A DNA stretch of 64,000 bases from Ensifer adhaerens (GCF_000697965.2 NZ_CP015880.1:3110001-3174000); one strand, 5' to 3'. Numbered from the stretch's first letter, positions 12,300 through 20,913 are shown. The notes: generated by a model from the letters alone, not told the origin. Numbers and translations: made by a program.

Positions 12300-12379
12300 T
12301 ACAGTCACCTGTGACTGTAAATACCCTCCTTGGGTGTTTCCTCCCTAGACTTGACCGCGCCGTTGGCGCGGTTTTTTTT
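12300..12379 (+). ncRNA. mmgR: MmgR-like (alpha-r8 family) trans-acting small RNA
   Basis: A self-contained sRNA gene of about 79 nt. A perfect 9-bp hairpin TACAGTCAC/GTGACTGTA (12300-12319) opens the transcript. Then comes an unpaired pyrimidine-rich stretch with TTTCCTCCCT (12337-12346), and a Rho-independent terminator ending in T8. The decamer and the roughly 77-nt size match what I recall of the alpha-r8 family, whose S. meliloti member MmgR represses polyhydroxybutyrate granule accumulation and responds to nitrogen status. The CU-rich loop is the expected anti-Shine-Dalgarno pairing region. A small RNA here is well supported; the family name is from memory of the motif. Confidence 0.8.
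12354..12379 (+). terminator. Rho-independent terminator of the sRNA
   Basis: Stem ACCGCGCC / GGCGCGGT with loop GTT, followed by eight T residues. Confidence 0.92.
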
Positions 12380-12469
12380 GAACCTCCCCGACAGCAAAAT
12401 ACCAAGCGTCGCCAGTACCTTGCTGGACGCCATCCCGCTTTGCCGGTTGTTCCTGGTTTTTGGGAAAGG

Positions 12470-13351
12470 CTACTCGGCCGCCAGCGGCAGGTAAGCGCCG
12501 TAGTCCTCGACGTGGCGGGCAAGCGAGCCGATGAAGGTCGTGAGATCGGCAACCAGCGCACCGAAGCCAGGTTTGCGCACCAGCGTCGCCTCGTCGACAT
12601 AGAGCGCCCGGTTGATCTCGATCTGCAGCGCATGCAGCCCGCGCGTCGGCCGGCCGTAGTGCTCGGTGATGAAGCCGCCGGCATAGGGCTTGTTGCGCAC
12701 GACGCTGTAGCCGAGCTGCTGCAGCAGATCGACCGCAGCGCGCGAAAGCTCACCGGCAGCACTGGTACCGTAACGATCGCCGATGATGAAGTCGGGCCGC
12801 TGGGCGCTGCCCGGCAAATGCACGTTGCCCGGCATCGAATGGCAGTCGATCAGCACCGAGAGGCCGAACTGCACATGGGTGCGGGCGATCAGCTTGCGCA
12901 AGGTGGCGTGATAGGGCTTGTAGATGGTCTCGATCCGCGTCAGCGCGTCCTCGACCGGGAACCGTCCGCGATAGATTTCCATGTTCTCGGCCACCAGCCG
13001 CGGGATCGTTCCGAGCCCGCCTGCGACGCGCATCGAGCTGATATTGGCATGCGGCGGTAGCGGCCCGTCGAACATGCGCGGATCGAGTTCGTATGGCTCG
13101 CGGTTGACGTCGAGGAAGGCGCGCGGGAAATGCGCAAGCAGCATCGGCGCGCCAAGGAACGTCGCGTTCTGGAACAGCTCATCGACATAGTGGTCTTCCG
13201 ACCGGCGAATCGAAAGCGCGTCGAGCCTGGACTGGTCGAGAAAACTCTGGGGATAGGAGCGGCCGCTGTGTGGCGAATTGAACACAAAGGGAATGCGCTG
13301 GACTGGAGGTTCAAGGACCTCGAACAGTTCCCTCTCCGCAATTTCCCCCAT
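12470..13351 (-). CDS. N-formylglutamate amidohydrolase family protein
   Basis: Predicted zinc amidohydrolase of 293 residues of the N-formylglutamate amidohydrolase family. Family members release formate from N-formyl-glutamate in histidine breakdown, but paralogues outside hut operons have unknown substrates. Conserved features are VFNSPHSGRSYP near residue 23, RRSEDHYVDELF near 48, FPRAFLDVNREPYELDP near 74, and the metal-site segment VLIDCHSMPG near 168. ALQIEINRALYVDE near 235 is also typical. No hut genes surround it; the neighbours are an sRNA gene and divergent cpdR, so a histidine role is not supported by context. Confidence 0.88.
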   Translation of the reverse strand: MGEIAERELFEVLEPPVQRIPFVFNSPHSGRSYPQSFLDQSRLDALSIRRSEDHYVDELFQNATFLGAPMLLAHFPRAFLDVNREPYELDPRMFDGPLPPHANISSMRVAGGLGTIPRLVAENMEIYRGRFPVEDALTRIETIYKPYHATLRKLIARTHVQFGLSVLIDCHSMPGNVHLPGSAQRPDFIIGDRYGTSAAGELSRAAVDLLQQLGYSVVRNKPYAGGFITEHYGRPTRGLHALQIEINRALYVDEATLVRKPGFGALVADLTTFIGSLARHVEDYGAYLPLAAE

Positions 13352-13551
13352 CTGAACCCTTTTTTACCATATGCGGTACTTGCAATTGTCATCATGTTGC
13401 CAGTTGGCCCGCTCTGTGTCCATAGTGGCCAATCACAGCATCCCGGGGAATTGACGTCCCGCGTTCACGAGATATTTACCGCGTTGCGGTTTGGATAAAA
13501 CGCCGCAATCTACGCGCAATGAACTGAATAAAGAGAAGCACGGCCCAATTC

Positions 13552-13917
13552 ATGACTGCGAAAATCCTTCTTGCCGAAGACGACAACGACATGCGCCGGT
13601 TCCTGGTGAAGGCGCTGGAAAAGGCCGGCTACAAGGTCATGTCCTATGACAACGGCGCTAGCGCTTACGACCGGCTTCGCGAAGAACCGTTCTCGCTCCT
13701 TTTGACCGACATCGTCATGCCTGAGATGGACGGCATCGAACTGGCGCGGCGCGCGACGGAACTCGACCCGGACCTCAAGGTCATGTTCATCACCGGCTTT
13801 GCCGCCGTTGCGCTCAACCCCGACAGCAAGGCGCCGAAGGATGCCAAGGTGCTGTCCAAACCCTTCCACCTGCGTGACCTCGTCGACGAGGTCAACAAGA
13901 TGCTGGCTGCTGCCTGA
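13552..13917 (+). CDS. cpdR: CpdR-type single-domain response regulator
   Basis: Stand-alone receiver domain of 121 residues. Phospho-acceptor Asp53 lies in LLLTDIVMPEMDG; the acidic pair is AEDDND (residues 8-13), the switch Thr is in MFITGFA and the conserved Lys in VLSKPFH. There is no output domain. In alphaproteobacteria CpdR, in its unphosphorylated form, localises ClpXP and promotes CtrA degradation, and is dephosphorylated via ChpT/CckA. The sequence (MTAKILLAEDDNDMRRFLVKAL start and NPDSKAPKDAKVLSKPFHLRDLVDEV end) fits this group closely. It is monocistronic with a terminator at 13977-14014 and is divergent from the amidohydrolase gene. Confidence 0.92.
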   Translation: MTAKILLAEDDNDMRRFLVKALEKAGYKVMSYDNGASAYDRLREEPFSLLLTDIVMPEMDGIELARRATELDPDLKVMFITGFAAVALNPDSKAPKDAKVLSKPFHLRDLVDEVNKMLAAA

Positions 13918-13976
13918 TCAAGGCAGTTTTCCACAGGCGCGACGTCCCGCGACTGTAAAGAATGCGACTTAGAACC

Positions 13977-14014
13977 GACCGCCGCGATCCACAGGGATCT
14001 CCGGCGGTCTTTTC
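13977..14014 (+). terminator. Terminator after cpdR
   Basis: Outer arms GACCGCCG / CGGCGGTC enclose an inner hairpin GATCC-ACAG-GGATC; TTTTC follows. Confidence 0.8.
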
Positions 14015-14134
14015 GTTTCAATACCTTAGCGGAAACCCAGCAAATCCGGCGTCTTGCCGGTGTCTCATCGACGCCGCCCCCATGGGGAAAATCACCGCCT
14101 CTAAATTTCTGTCAAAAAACCTTCGAAAACCCTA

Positions 14135-14164
14135 TTGACGCGACAACGGCTTTTGTGGTCTATG
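14135..14164 (+). promoter_or_regulatory. Probable tRNA-Val promoter
   Basis: TTGACG (14135-14140) and TCTATG (14159-14164) are separated by 18 bp, 13 bp before the tRNA. Confidence 0.5.
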
Positions 14165-14177
14165 CGCCACATCGGAT

Positions 14178-14252
<75 letters not shown>

Positions 14253-14261
14253 TTCGAATTC

Positions 14262-14294
14262 AAAGGCCTTTCGAGAAATCGAAAGGCCTTTTTC
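14262..14294 (+). terminator. Terminator after tRNA-Val
   Basis: Perfect 12-bp stem AAAGGCCTTTCG / CGAAAGGCCTTT with loop AGAAAT, ending in TTTTTC. Confidence 0.9.
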
Positions 14295-14828
14295 GTTTCC
14301 CTCGATTTCTTCCTGGCAGCAACAGACGAACGGCCCGCTCGCCGCGGCCTTGATCAAAACGCTGTGCGCCAAGTTGCCCACAGCCAACGCTCAGACTTTG
14401 GTCCGACGGGGGCCGGCAAAGGTCCGGGGCGCATTGTCGAATCGGCTTCGCGGTGACTTGATGCCGATGCGCCCGGAAGCACAGCCCGCCTCCTGGGCGC
14501 AACCGGTCCCAGAGCGATGCCCCGTAGCCCCAATACGCCGCTCTGGGACCCCGTCTTCTCCTCATCCTGTCGCCATCGGCCTGCCATCGCGGCCACCGCC
14601 TGCGGGGACGCGCAGGGTTGGTCTTCCGTCACGAAAATTTGTGGTTTGCGTCATGGAACGCACGCCTTCCCGCCCTAATTTACGTCCGCAATCTCAACGC
14701 CTTGCCACGCGCCAGGCGCAAAGCAAGGGAACCCACCAAAACCGACGACGGGCAGCATGCCTCGCCTCACCACGAGCGAGTGTGATGCCGAACCGAGCAC
14801 CTCTCCATTCGAGCGAAAGGAACTGATC
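14295..14828. other. Gene-free stretch downstream of tRNA-Val
   Basis: About 530 bp with no convincing gene: the open frames give proline- and arginine-rich proteins without motifs or ribosome sites. There is no duplicated tRNA 3' end, integrase or repeat that would mark an island attachment site. Confidence 0.6.
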
Positions 14829-15521
14829 ATGCCGGCAGTCAAGAACATCGTGCTTGTGCACGGCGCCTGGGGTGATGCCTCCCATTGGCGCCACGTCATT
14901 CCGCCGCTCCACGCCAAGGGCTACAGAATTGCCGCGGTTCAGAACCCGCTGACCTCGCTTGCCGACGACGTCGAGCGCACCCGCAAGCTGGCCGAATCGC
15001 TCGAGGGCCCGACCCTGCTCGTCGGCCACTCCTATGGTGGTGCTGTTATCAGCGGCGCCGGTCATGCGGCCAACGTCGTCGGGCTCGTCTATGTCGCGGC
15101 CTTCGCGCCGGATGAAGGCGACAGCCTCGGCAGCATCTTTGCAAGGCGCGAGCCGCCATCCGGCGCCGCCAGCATCCGTCCCGACAAGGACGGCTTCCTC
15201 TGGCTGGCGCAGGATACGTTCCGTGAGAGTTTCGGCCAGGACCTGAGCGAGACCGAAGCACTGGTCATGGCGGTCGCACAGAAACCGATCGCCGGGCGTT
15301 GCTTCGAGGACAAGGCCGGGGCTCCCGCCTGGAAGACGAAGCCCAGTTGGTACCAGGTCTCGCGCCACGACCACATGATCCCGCCGGAAACCGAACAATG
15401 GATGGCCGAGCGCATCAAGGCGAAGAAGATCATCACGCTCGATGCCAGCCACGCCTCCCTTGCCTCGCACGCCAAGGAGATCGTAGCGCTGATCGACGAG
15501 GCGATCGCTTCGCTCGGCTGA
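14829..15521 (+). CDS. Alpha/beta hydrolase (methylketone-synthase / esterase-like)
   Basis: Hydrolase of 230 residues with the compact alpha/beta fold of plant methyl-esterase-like and haloperoxidase-like bacterial proteins. The oxyanion motif is IVLVHGAWGDASHW (residues 7-20), the nucleophile Ser68 is in LLVGHSYGGAV, and the catalytic His is in TLDASHASLASH near the C terminus. SRHDHMIPPETEQWMAERI is the usual segment carrying the acid partner. ATG 14829 was chosen for AGGA 8 bp upstream. No signal peptide is seen. It is monocistronic with its own terminator. Physiological substrate unknown. Confidence 0.88.
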   Translation: MPAVKNIVLVHGAWGDASHWRHVIPPLHAKGYRIAAVQNPLTSLADDVERTRKLAESLEGPTLLVGHSYGGAVISGAGHAANVVGLVYVAAFAPDEGDSLGSIFARREPPSGAASIRPDKDGFLWLAQDTFRESFGQDLSETEALVMAVAQKPIAGRCFEDKAGAPAWKTKPSWYQVSRHDHMIPPETEQWMAERIKAKKIITLDASHASLASHAKEIVALIDEAIASLG

Positions 15522-15553
15522 GCGTCCGCCAGCGCAGCACCCCGACAAGAGAA

Positions 15554-15587
15554 AACCCCGCCAGCGCCGAGCTGGTGGGGTTTCTTC
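15554..15587 (+). terminator. Terminator after alpha/beta hydrolase
   Basis: Arms AACCCCGCCAGC / GCTGGTGGGGTT (one mismatch pair) with loop GCCGA; TTTCTTCC follows. Confidence 0.8.
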
Positions 15588-15612
15588 CTTACGCCTGCAT
15601 CAGGATGCGGCG

Positions 15613-15888
15613 TCAGGCATAGGCGCCGCGCCGGCGCTGTCGCATGGCCCTCGGCCTGCGCGAAAACGTATCAAGATCGATGGCCGCCCCTTCCGGCGCG
15701 CGACACACCTCCTCCGGATGCCGGTCGCTCGCTTCCACGGCGAAATGGATTGCGGCGCTCTCATTGGTAAAGAGGCCGCCGACGAGACCCTTGCGGTCGG
15801 ATACGACCCACCAGCCGTGCCGGTCGCGGCCGACGACGAAACGCGCGCGCGCCAGGAAACCACGACGGATCTGCTGCATACTGCCCAT
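15613..15888 (-). CDS. Small protein of unknown function
   Basis: A 91-residue, very basic protein with the central segment GRDRHGWWVVSDRKGLVGGLFTN, then an Ala-rich helix and an RRPRAMRQRRRGAYA tail. The WWVVSD...GGLF pattern recalls small DUF2188-like beta proteins, but I cannot assign it. A good AGGA lies 10 bp before ATG 15888. It is followed upstream by a 63-residue membrane protein 32 bp away on the same strand. Codon use fits the genome, supporting a real gene. Confidence 0.6.
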   Translation of the reverse strand: MGSMQQIRRGFLARARFVVGRDRHGWWVVSDRKGLVGGLFTNESAAIHFAVEASDRHPEEVCRAPEGAAIDLDTFSRRPRAMRQRRRGAYA

Positions 15889-15920
15889 GATCGAACAATC
15901 CTTTTGACGAAAGCGAAGCC

Positions 15921-16112
15921 TTAGCCGGCAATCCACGGAAGTGCCGCCTGGATGCCGTAGGCAAGGCCGAGGACGACGGCGAGCCTGATGCCGATACCGA
16001 GAAAGGCATCGCGAACGGCGCTGTCCCTGGGCGGAAGGCGCACGGCGCGCTCGCTGCTTTCGACGCGCCGGCGCTCAGCGGCGCGCGCGGCAAGATGGGG
16101 GAAACGGGACAT
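15921..16112 (-). CDS. Small single-span membrane protein of unknown function
   Basis: A 63-residue protein: a basic N-terminal half (FPHLAARAAERRRVESSERAVRL) and one predicted membrane helix near residues 38-62 (FLGIGIRLAVVLGLAYGIQAALPW). AAAGGAAAG precedes ATG 16112 closely. It sits 85 bp after the dapA paralogue and 32 bp before the 91-residue protein on the same strand. Function unknown. Confidence 0.55.
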   Translation of the reverse strand: MSRFPHLAARAAERRRVESSERAVRLPPRDSAVRDAFLGIGIRLAVVLGLAYGIQAALPWIAG

Positions 16113-16197
16113 GGTCTTTCCTTTCGGGTGAGATGGATGCGGACGGCGGGAGCCGCCGCGGCAATCGGGCACGACAGATCCGTGCGATGACGAACCG

Positions 16198-17136
16198 TCA
16201 GCCAGCAAGCGCGATGCGCACCCCGCGGCCGATCTGAGTGGAGGCTGGAAGCTCGGTCAGCGGTTCGAGCGCCGCGCGGATCTCGGCCGCCGTCTCCGGC
16301 GCCACCTGCGTCAGCGGCAGACGCACCTCCGGGCTGAGCGCCCGCACCAGGTGCAACGCGTATTTCACCGGCCCCGGATTGGTCTCGCGCTCCAGCGCCG
16401 TGAGCAGCGGGCGGAGCCGCTCATGAAGGGCGAGCGCCGCTGCGACATTTCCGGTCGTGACAGCCTGGTGCATGGCGACCACCAGCCGCGGCACGACATT
16501 GGACGCCACCGAGATGGTGCCGTGACCGCCGCAGAGATTGAACGGCAGCGCCGTCTGGTCGTGACCCGAGAGCTGCATGAGCCTGGCCTTGAGAGCTGGC
16601 GACGAAGACAGGAAGCGACCGACGTCGCCGGTGGCGTCCTTGATGCCGACGACATTTTGAAGCTCCGCCAGCCGCTCGATCGTCCGCGCGGCGAGATCGA
16701 CCCCGGTGCGCGAGGGCACATTGTAGATGATGACGGGAAGATCCACCGCCCGGGCGACCGCCTCGAAGTGGCGATAAAGCCCCTCCTGCGACGGCTTGCT
16801 GTAATAGGGCGCAACGACGAGCGCCGCGTCGGCGCCGAGCGTTCTGGCTTCCGCCGTCAGTTCGATCGTCGTCGCAGTACTGTTGGTGCCGGTTCCGGCG
16901 ATAACCGGGATCTTGCGTTCCGCCACCTCGACGCAGCGTTCGATCACCATGGCCCGTTCCGCCCGCGACAGCGTCGGCGCCTCGCCGGTGGTGCCGCAGG
17001 CGACGACGCCGGAAATGCCGTGTCGGATCTGCCATTCCACGAGCGACATCAGGCCGACGACATCAACCTTGCCGTCCCGGAACGGCGTGACGAGCGCCGT
17101 GATCGCGCCTTCGAGGCGCAGCGAATGCATGTTCAT
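16198..17136 (-). CDS. Dihydrodipicolinate synthase family protein (DapA-like)
   Basis: Class I aldolase of 312 residues. The motif GTTGE (residues 48-52) for the pyruvate carboxylate, the proton-relay Tyr138 in YNVPSRTG, Arg143, and Schiff-base Lys166 in VVGIKDATGD are all in the spacing of true DHDPS, which condenses pyruvate with aspartate semialdehyde for lysine and cell-wall synthesis. The arginine after YNVPS favours DHDPS over N-acetylneuraminate lyase. However rhizobia often carry many paralogues, and the partner gene just upstream has no lysine role, so the substrate is uncertain. ATG 17136 follows AAGGA; an ATG two codons later is possible. Confidence 0.85.
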   Translation of the reverse strand: MNMHSLRLEGAITALVTPFRDGKVDVVGLMSLVEWQIRHGISGVVACGTTGEAPTLSRAERAMVIERCVEVAERKIPVIAGTGTNSTATTIELTAEARTLGADAALVVAPYYSKPSQEGLYRHFEAVARAVDLPVIIYNVPSRTGVDLAARTIERLAELQNVVGIKDATGDVGRFLSSSPALKARLMQLSGHDQTALPFNLCGGHGTISVASNVVPRLVVAMHQAVTTGNVAAALALHERLRPLLTALERETNPGPVKYALHLVRALSPEVRLPLTQVAPETAAEIRAALEPLTELPASTQIGRGVRIALAG

Positions 17137-17147
17137 GGAAATATCCT

Positions 17148-17639
17148 TCAGGTGGGAAGTTGGCCACGGCCGGCAGCAGCCGCAAGCTGATGGCCGCGGC
17201 AGGAGCGCAGGAAGGCGCCAAGGATCGCCGCGGCAAGGTCGGCATGCCGTGCCTTGAAGGTGATGCGGCCGGCTCCGGTTGGTTGATAGCGCAGCGCGCA
17301 GGTCCACAGCCCGAACTCGTGACTGAGCGTTCGAAGGCACAGTTTCGCTTCGGTCGCCGACGTCAGGTGAATGACGGCATCGACCAGCGCATCGGCGGCC
17401 ATCAGTTCACGGAACCGACGCGACGGCCATTCTCCAGCCGTCAGGTCCGGCAGGTCCGCGATCACCCGCACCGCCTCCCAGACATGGTGCTCGCGCAGGC
17501 GGCGAACGCCGGTGAGCCGCAGCATGAGCGCATCGAGCGCCTCCGGAGCCCTTTCGCCACCGGTGAGCTCAGGGCCCGCATCGACCTCGCGTAGAGCCCC
17601 GGGCAAATGACGGTTGATGTTGAAATCCTGGAGAGACAT
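17148..17639 (-). CDS. Conserved-looking protein of unknown function paired with the dapA paralogue
   Basis: A 163-residue protein starting MSLQDFNINRHLPGALREVD. It is rich in Leu and Ala with mostly helical character (LRLTGVRRLREHHVWEAVRVIADL, LVDAVIHLTSATEAKLCLRTL) and contains no motif I recognise. Its stop is 11 bp before the dapA-like start, so the two form an operon with the unknown gene first. The start at 17639 has GAG-rich sequence (CTCTCC complement) nearby; ATG 17648 is an in-frame alternative. A chaperone-like or enzyme-partner role would be guesswork. Confidence 0.6.
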   Translation of the reverse strand: MSLQDFNINRHLPGALREVDAGPELTGGERAPEALDALMLRLTGVRRLREHHVWEAVRVIADLPDLTAGEWPSRRFRELMAADALVDAVIHLTSATEAKLCLRTLSHEFGLWTCALRYQPTGAGRITFKARHADLAAAILGAFLRSCRGHQLAAAAGRGQLPT

Positions 17640-17940
17640 GGCACGCATCCCTATTCGATGCGACAAGGCTAGACCCGTCAGGCGTCCAGTTTCGATTGCG
17701 ACTTCAGGCGCTCGACATAAGATTTCCGTAAAGCGCTTCGGCGGGTGTTGTCCAAGGCGCCGGCCGCGGTCTAGATTTGATTTCCGAAGCGGCGAAAGCC
17801 TGGCGCGACAGCGCGCGCAGCGTCGAAATAATCTGACGCAAAAGATGACGCGCGCGCAATTTTGCGCTAGGTAGCCCCTTCGGTGGCGATCAGGGATCGC
17901 CATTCCCGAGCAATACCCCTTGTCCGTGAAGGAACATGCC
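17640..17940. promoter_or_regulatory. Divergent gap between unknown gene and ilvD
   Basis: This 301-bp gap has no gene. A GCGCAA-TT-TTGCGC dyad sits at 17854-17867, about 75 bp before ilvD. No leader peptide rich in Leu, Ile or Val was found, so classical branched-chain attenuation is not supported. Confidence 0.45.
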
Positions 17941-19779
17941 ATGCCTGCCTATCGCTCACGTACCACCACCCACGGCCGCAACATGGCCGGTGCCCGCGGC
18001 CTCTGGCGCGCGACGGGCATGAAGGACAGCGATTTTGGCAAGCCGATTATTGCGGTGGTGAACTCGTTCACCCAGTTCGTGCCCGGCCACGTGCACCTTA
18101 AGGATCTTGGCCAGCTCGTCGCCCGCGAGATCGAGGCTGCTGGCGGCGTCGCCAAGGAATTCAATACCATCGCCGTCGACGACGGCATCGCCATGGGTCA
18201 CGACGGCATGCTCTATTCGTTGCCGTCGCGCGAAATCATCGCCGATAGCGTCGAGTACATGGTCAACGCCCACTGCGCCGACGCCATGGTCTGCATCTCC
18301 AACTGCGACAAGATCACGCCCGGCATGCTGATGGCGGCGCTGCGTCTCAACATCCCCGCCGTCTTCGTTTCCGGCGGCCCGATGGAGGCCGGCAAGGTCG
18401 TGCTGCACGGCAAGACGCATGCACTCGACCTGGTCGACGCCATGGTCGCCGCAGCCGACGACAACGTCTCGGACGAGGACGTCAAGGTCATCGAACGCTC
18501 GGCCTGCCCGACCTGCGGCTCTTGCTCCGGCATGTTCACCGCCAACTCGATGAACTGTCTGACCGAAGCGCTCGGCCTGTCGCTGCCCGGCAACGGCTCG
18601 ACGCTCGCCACCCACGCCGACCGCAAGCGCCTCTTCGTCGAGGCCGGCCACCTGGTCGTCGATCTCGCCCGCCGCTATTACGAGCAGGAAGACGAGAACG
18701 TGCTGCCGCGCAAGGTCGCCTCGAAGAAGGCGTTTGAAAACGCCATGGCGCTCGATATCGCCATGGGCGGCTCGACCAACACCGTGCTGCACATTCTCGC
18801 CGCCGCCCACGAGGGCGAGGTCGATTTCACCATGGCGGACATCGACCGCCTGTCGCGCAAGGTTCCCTGCCTGTCGAAGGTCGCTCCGGCGAAAAGCGAC
18901 GTGCACATGGAAGACGTGCACCGTGCCGGCGGCATCATGTCGATCCTCGGCGAACTCGAGAAGGGCGGCCTCATCAACCGCGATTGCCCGACGGTCCACA
19001 GCGCCACGCTCGGCGACGCCATCGACCGCTGGGACATCACTCGCACGACCAGCGAAACCGTTCGCAACTTCTTCCGCGCGGCACCGGGCGGCATCCCGAC
19101 CCAGGTGGCCTTCAGTCAGGAAGCGCGCTGGGACGAGCTCGACACCGACCGCGAAAAGGGCGTCATCCGCTCGGTCGAACATCCCTTCTCCAAGGATGGC
19201 GGCCTCGCCGTCTTGAAGGGCAACATCGCGATCGACGGCTGCATCGTGAAGACCGCGGGCGTCGACGAGAGCATCCTGAAGTTCTCCGGCCCGGCCCGCG
19301 TCTTCGAAAGCCAGGATGCGTCGGTCAAGGCGATCCTCGGCAACGAGATCAAGGCCGGCGACGTCGTCGTCATCCGCTATGAAGGCCCCAAGGGCGGCCC
19401 GGGCATGCAGGAAATGCTCTATCCGACGAGCTACCTGAAATCGAAGGGCCTCGGCAAAGCCTGCGCGCTGATCACCGACGGCCGCTTCTCCGGCGGCACT
19501 TCGGGCCTGTCGATCGGCCACGTTTCGCCGGAAGCGGCCAATGGCGGCACGATCGGCCTGGTGCGCGAAGGCGACATGATCGACATCGACATCCCGAACC
19601 GCACGATCAGCCTGCGCGTCGACGAGGCGGAACTTAGCCGTCGTCGCACTGAGCAGGACGCCCAGGGCTGGAAGCCGACCGAACAGCGCAAGCGCAAGGT
19701 GACGACGGCGCTCAAGGCCTATGCCGCCTTTGCCACCTCCGCCGACCGCGGTGCTGTGCGCGACCTCGGCGAACACTGA
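17941..19779 (+). CDS. ilvD: Dihydroxy-acid dehydratase
   Basis: Fe-S dehydratase of 612 residues (E. coli IlvD 616) making 2-keto acids from dihydroxy acids in valine, isoleucine and pantothenate synthesis. It opens [27 protein letters not shown], as E. coli-type IlvD does. Cluster cysteines are in [15 protein letters not shown] and [19 protein letters not shown]. The C-terminal domain has the substrate loops [26 protein letters not shown] 17941 is preceded by GAAGGA. The gene ends in a strong terminator. Certain. Confidence 0.98.
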   Translation: MPAYRSRTTTHGRNMAGARGLWRATGMKDSDFGKPIIAVVNSFTQFVPGHVHLKDLGQLVAREIEAAGGVAKEFNTIAVDDGIAMGHDGMLYSLPSREIIADSVEYMVNAHCADAMVCISNCDKITPGMLMAALRLNIPAVFVSGGPMEAGKVVLHGKTHALDLVDAMVAAADDNVSDEDVKVIERSACPTCGSCSGMFTANSMNCLTEALGLSLPGNGSTLATHADRKRLFVEAGHLVVDLARRYYEQEDENVLPRKVASKKAFENAMALDIAMGGSTNTVLHILAAAHEGEVDFTMADIDRLSRKVPCLSKVAPAKSDVHMEDVHRAGGIMSILGELEKGGLINRDCPTVHSATLGDAIDRWDITRTTSETVRNFFRAAPGGIPTQVAFSQEARWDELDTDREKGVIRSVEHPFSKDGGLAVLKGNIAIDGCIVKTAGVDESILKFSGPARVFESQDASVKAILGNEIKAGDVVVIRYEGPKGGPGMQEMLYPTSYLKSKGLGKACALITDGRFSGGTSGLSIGHVSPEAANGGTIGLVREGDMIDIDIPNRTISLRVDEAELSRRRTEQDAQGWKPTEQRKRKVTTALKAYAAFATSADRGAVRDLGEH

Positions 19780-19823
19780 CCAGCTAAGTTCGGGCAGCGC
19801 CCGAGCGGCGCAAGAAACAACGA

Positions 19824-19854
19824 AGGGCTCCCGCGCGTCGGGGGCCCTTTTCTT
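19824..19854 (+). terminator. Terminator after ilvD
   Basis: Stem GGGCTCCCG / CGGGGGCCC (one G-T/A type mismatch) with loop CGCGT; TTTTCTTT follows. Confidence 0.8.
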
Positions 19855-19905
19855 TGATCTCATCCTAGGGATCGGCCCGACTTTGCCGGACAGGAAGCAT
19901 CTGCT

Positions 19906-19925
19906 ATTTTAGTTTATCCTAAAAT
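19906..19925. repeat. Inverted repeat just before lipocalin-like gene
   Basis: ATTTTAG and CTAAAAT are perfect 7-bp arms separated by 6 bp and end 15 bp before the ATG. An operator or a leader hairpin are both possible. Confidence 0.45.
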
Positions 19926-19939
19926 CAAACAGGTGGGTC

Positions 19940-20368
19940 ATGGCGGACGAGTCTGGATTGCTCGGCACCTGGAAGATGCTTTCCTGGACGCGCGAGGTCG
20001 TCGCCACTGGCGAAGTCACCGATGCCATGGGCCCCGATCCTATCGGCTATCTCTCGTACTTTCCCGATGGCCGGATGACCGCCGTTGTGGTGAAACGCGA
20101 TCGACCGCAGCTCAAAGGACTCGTGCCGTCTCACGACGAAAAGGCGGCACTGTTTGACTCCATGCTCGCCTATTCCGGCTCCTATTCGCTCAAGGACGGC
20201 CGGATCATCCATCATGTCGAGGCAAGCTGGAACCCGGCCTGGGGCGTCTCCGACCTGATCCGCCCCTTTGTCCTGCAAGGGGATAAGCTGGTGATCTACG
20301 GCGCGCCGGGCGTGGACCCGGCAACCGGCGAGGAGGTCATCTACCACCTCGAATTTCGCAAGATGTAA
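19940..20368 (+). CDS. Lipocalin-like domain protein
   Basis: A 142-residue protein of the lipocalin-like (PF13924) family: it opens LLGTWKMLSW, followed by GYLSYFPDGRMTAVVVKRDRP, SGSYSLKDGRIIHHVEASWNP and ends VIYHLEFRKM. The beta-barrel strands and the conserved GTW near the N terminus are the family signature. No signal peptide, so cytosolic. Members are often single genes near oxidoreductases with no known ligand. Monocistronic, upstream inverted repeat. Exact role unknown. Confidence 0.82.
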   Translation: MADESGLLGTWKMLSWTREVVATGEVTDAMGPDPIGYLSYFPDGRMTAVVVKRDRPQLKGLVPSHDEKAALFDSMLAYSGSYSLKDGRIIHHVEASWNPAWGVSDLIRPFVLQGDKLVIYGAPGVDPATGEEVIYHLEFRKM

Positions 20369-20386
20369 CCAGCTTCGCTGTGGGCT

Positions 20387-20791
20387 TTAGAGGTGACGGG
20401 TCTCGGCTGGCGCGTGGAACCAGTTGTTGTTGCGCCCGTCCATGTACTGCACCGGTGCTTCGGCCAGCACCGCCGGATCGAGGTCGTCGAGGCAGGCGAG
20501 GTTGACGGAGTAATAGGCGCCGCCAATCTCCTCGATATAGCCGTGGCCGAAGGCGGCAACGCCGCAGGTCCTGCAGAAGCGGTGATGCACGCTGTCGCTG
20601 CCGAACTGGTAGTCAGCGATATTGGCTTCGTCGCACTGCAGCCGGAAGGCGTCGGGCTTCACGACCGCCCCCCAGTAGCGCCGCTTCCAGCAAATCGAGC
20701 AGTTGCATTTGCCGGTGCCGGCATCGAGGTCGATGTCGGCCTCATAGCGGATGTTTCCGCAATGGCAGCTTCCCTTATAGGTCAGTTTCAT
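20387..20791 (-). CDS. GFA-family zinc protein (glutathione-dependent formaldehyde-activating type), copy 1
   Basis: A 134-residue protein with the full GFA zinc pattern: CHC (Cys9, Cys11), CNCSIC (Cys29, Cys31, Cys34) and FCRTCG (Cys73, Cys76). The fold is the Mss4-like beta tent. The founding member accelerates S-hydroxymethylglutathione formation in vitro, but most GFA proteins have no proved substrate. It is about half identical by eye to the GFA gene at 20933, which lies directly upstream on the same strand, so they are a tandem duplication. The gap between them contains two perfect palindromes. Confidence 0.88.
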   Translation of the reverse strand: MKLTYKGSCHCGNIRYEADIDLDAGTGKCNCSICWKRRYWGAVVKPDAFRLQCDEANIADYQFGSDSVHHRFCRTCGVAAFGHGYIEEIGGAYYSVNLACLDDLDPAVLAEAPVQYMDGRNNNWFHAPAETRHL

Positions 20792-20891
20792 ACCCGTCGC
20801 TCCTGCGTGGCGGGCCAGGCAGGCCCCCTATTGCCGCCCACCCGGCAGGCGATATGCTGCCAGGTGAAACTCATGCAGTCCATATGCCATA

Positions 20892-20909
20892 TTGACAATA
20901 TATTGTCAA
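20892..20909. promoter_or_regulatory. 18-bp perfect palindrome, candidate operator for GFA copy 1
   Basis: TTGACAATATATTGTCAA reads identically on both strands. It lies 101 bp upstream of the GFA copy 1 start. Its size and A+T-rich core resemble MarR-family operators; two marR genes lie within 1.5 kb. Confidence 0.6.
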
Positions 20910-20913
20910 ATAG

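Noticed and set aside
17640..17940. Attenuator or leader peptide for ilvD
   Set aside because: No short frame rich in Leu, Ile or Val and no alternating terminator hairpin was seen.
17956..19863. 635-residue minus-strand frame opposite ilvD
   Set aside because: Antisense shadow with no motif; ilvD is unmistakable on the other strand.
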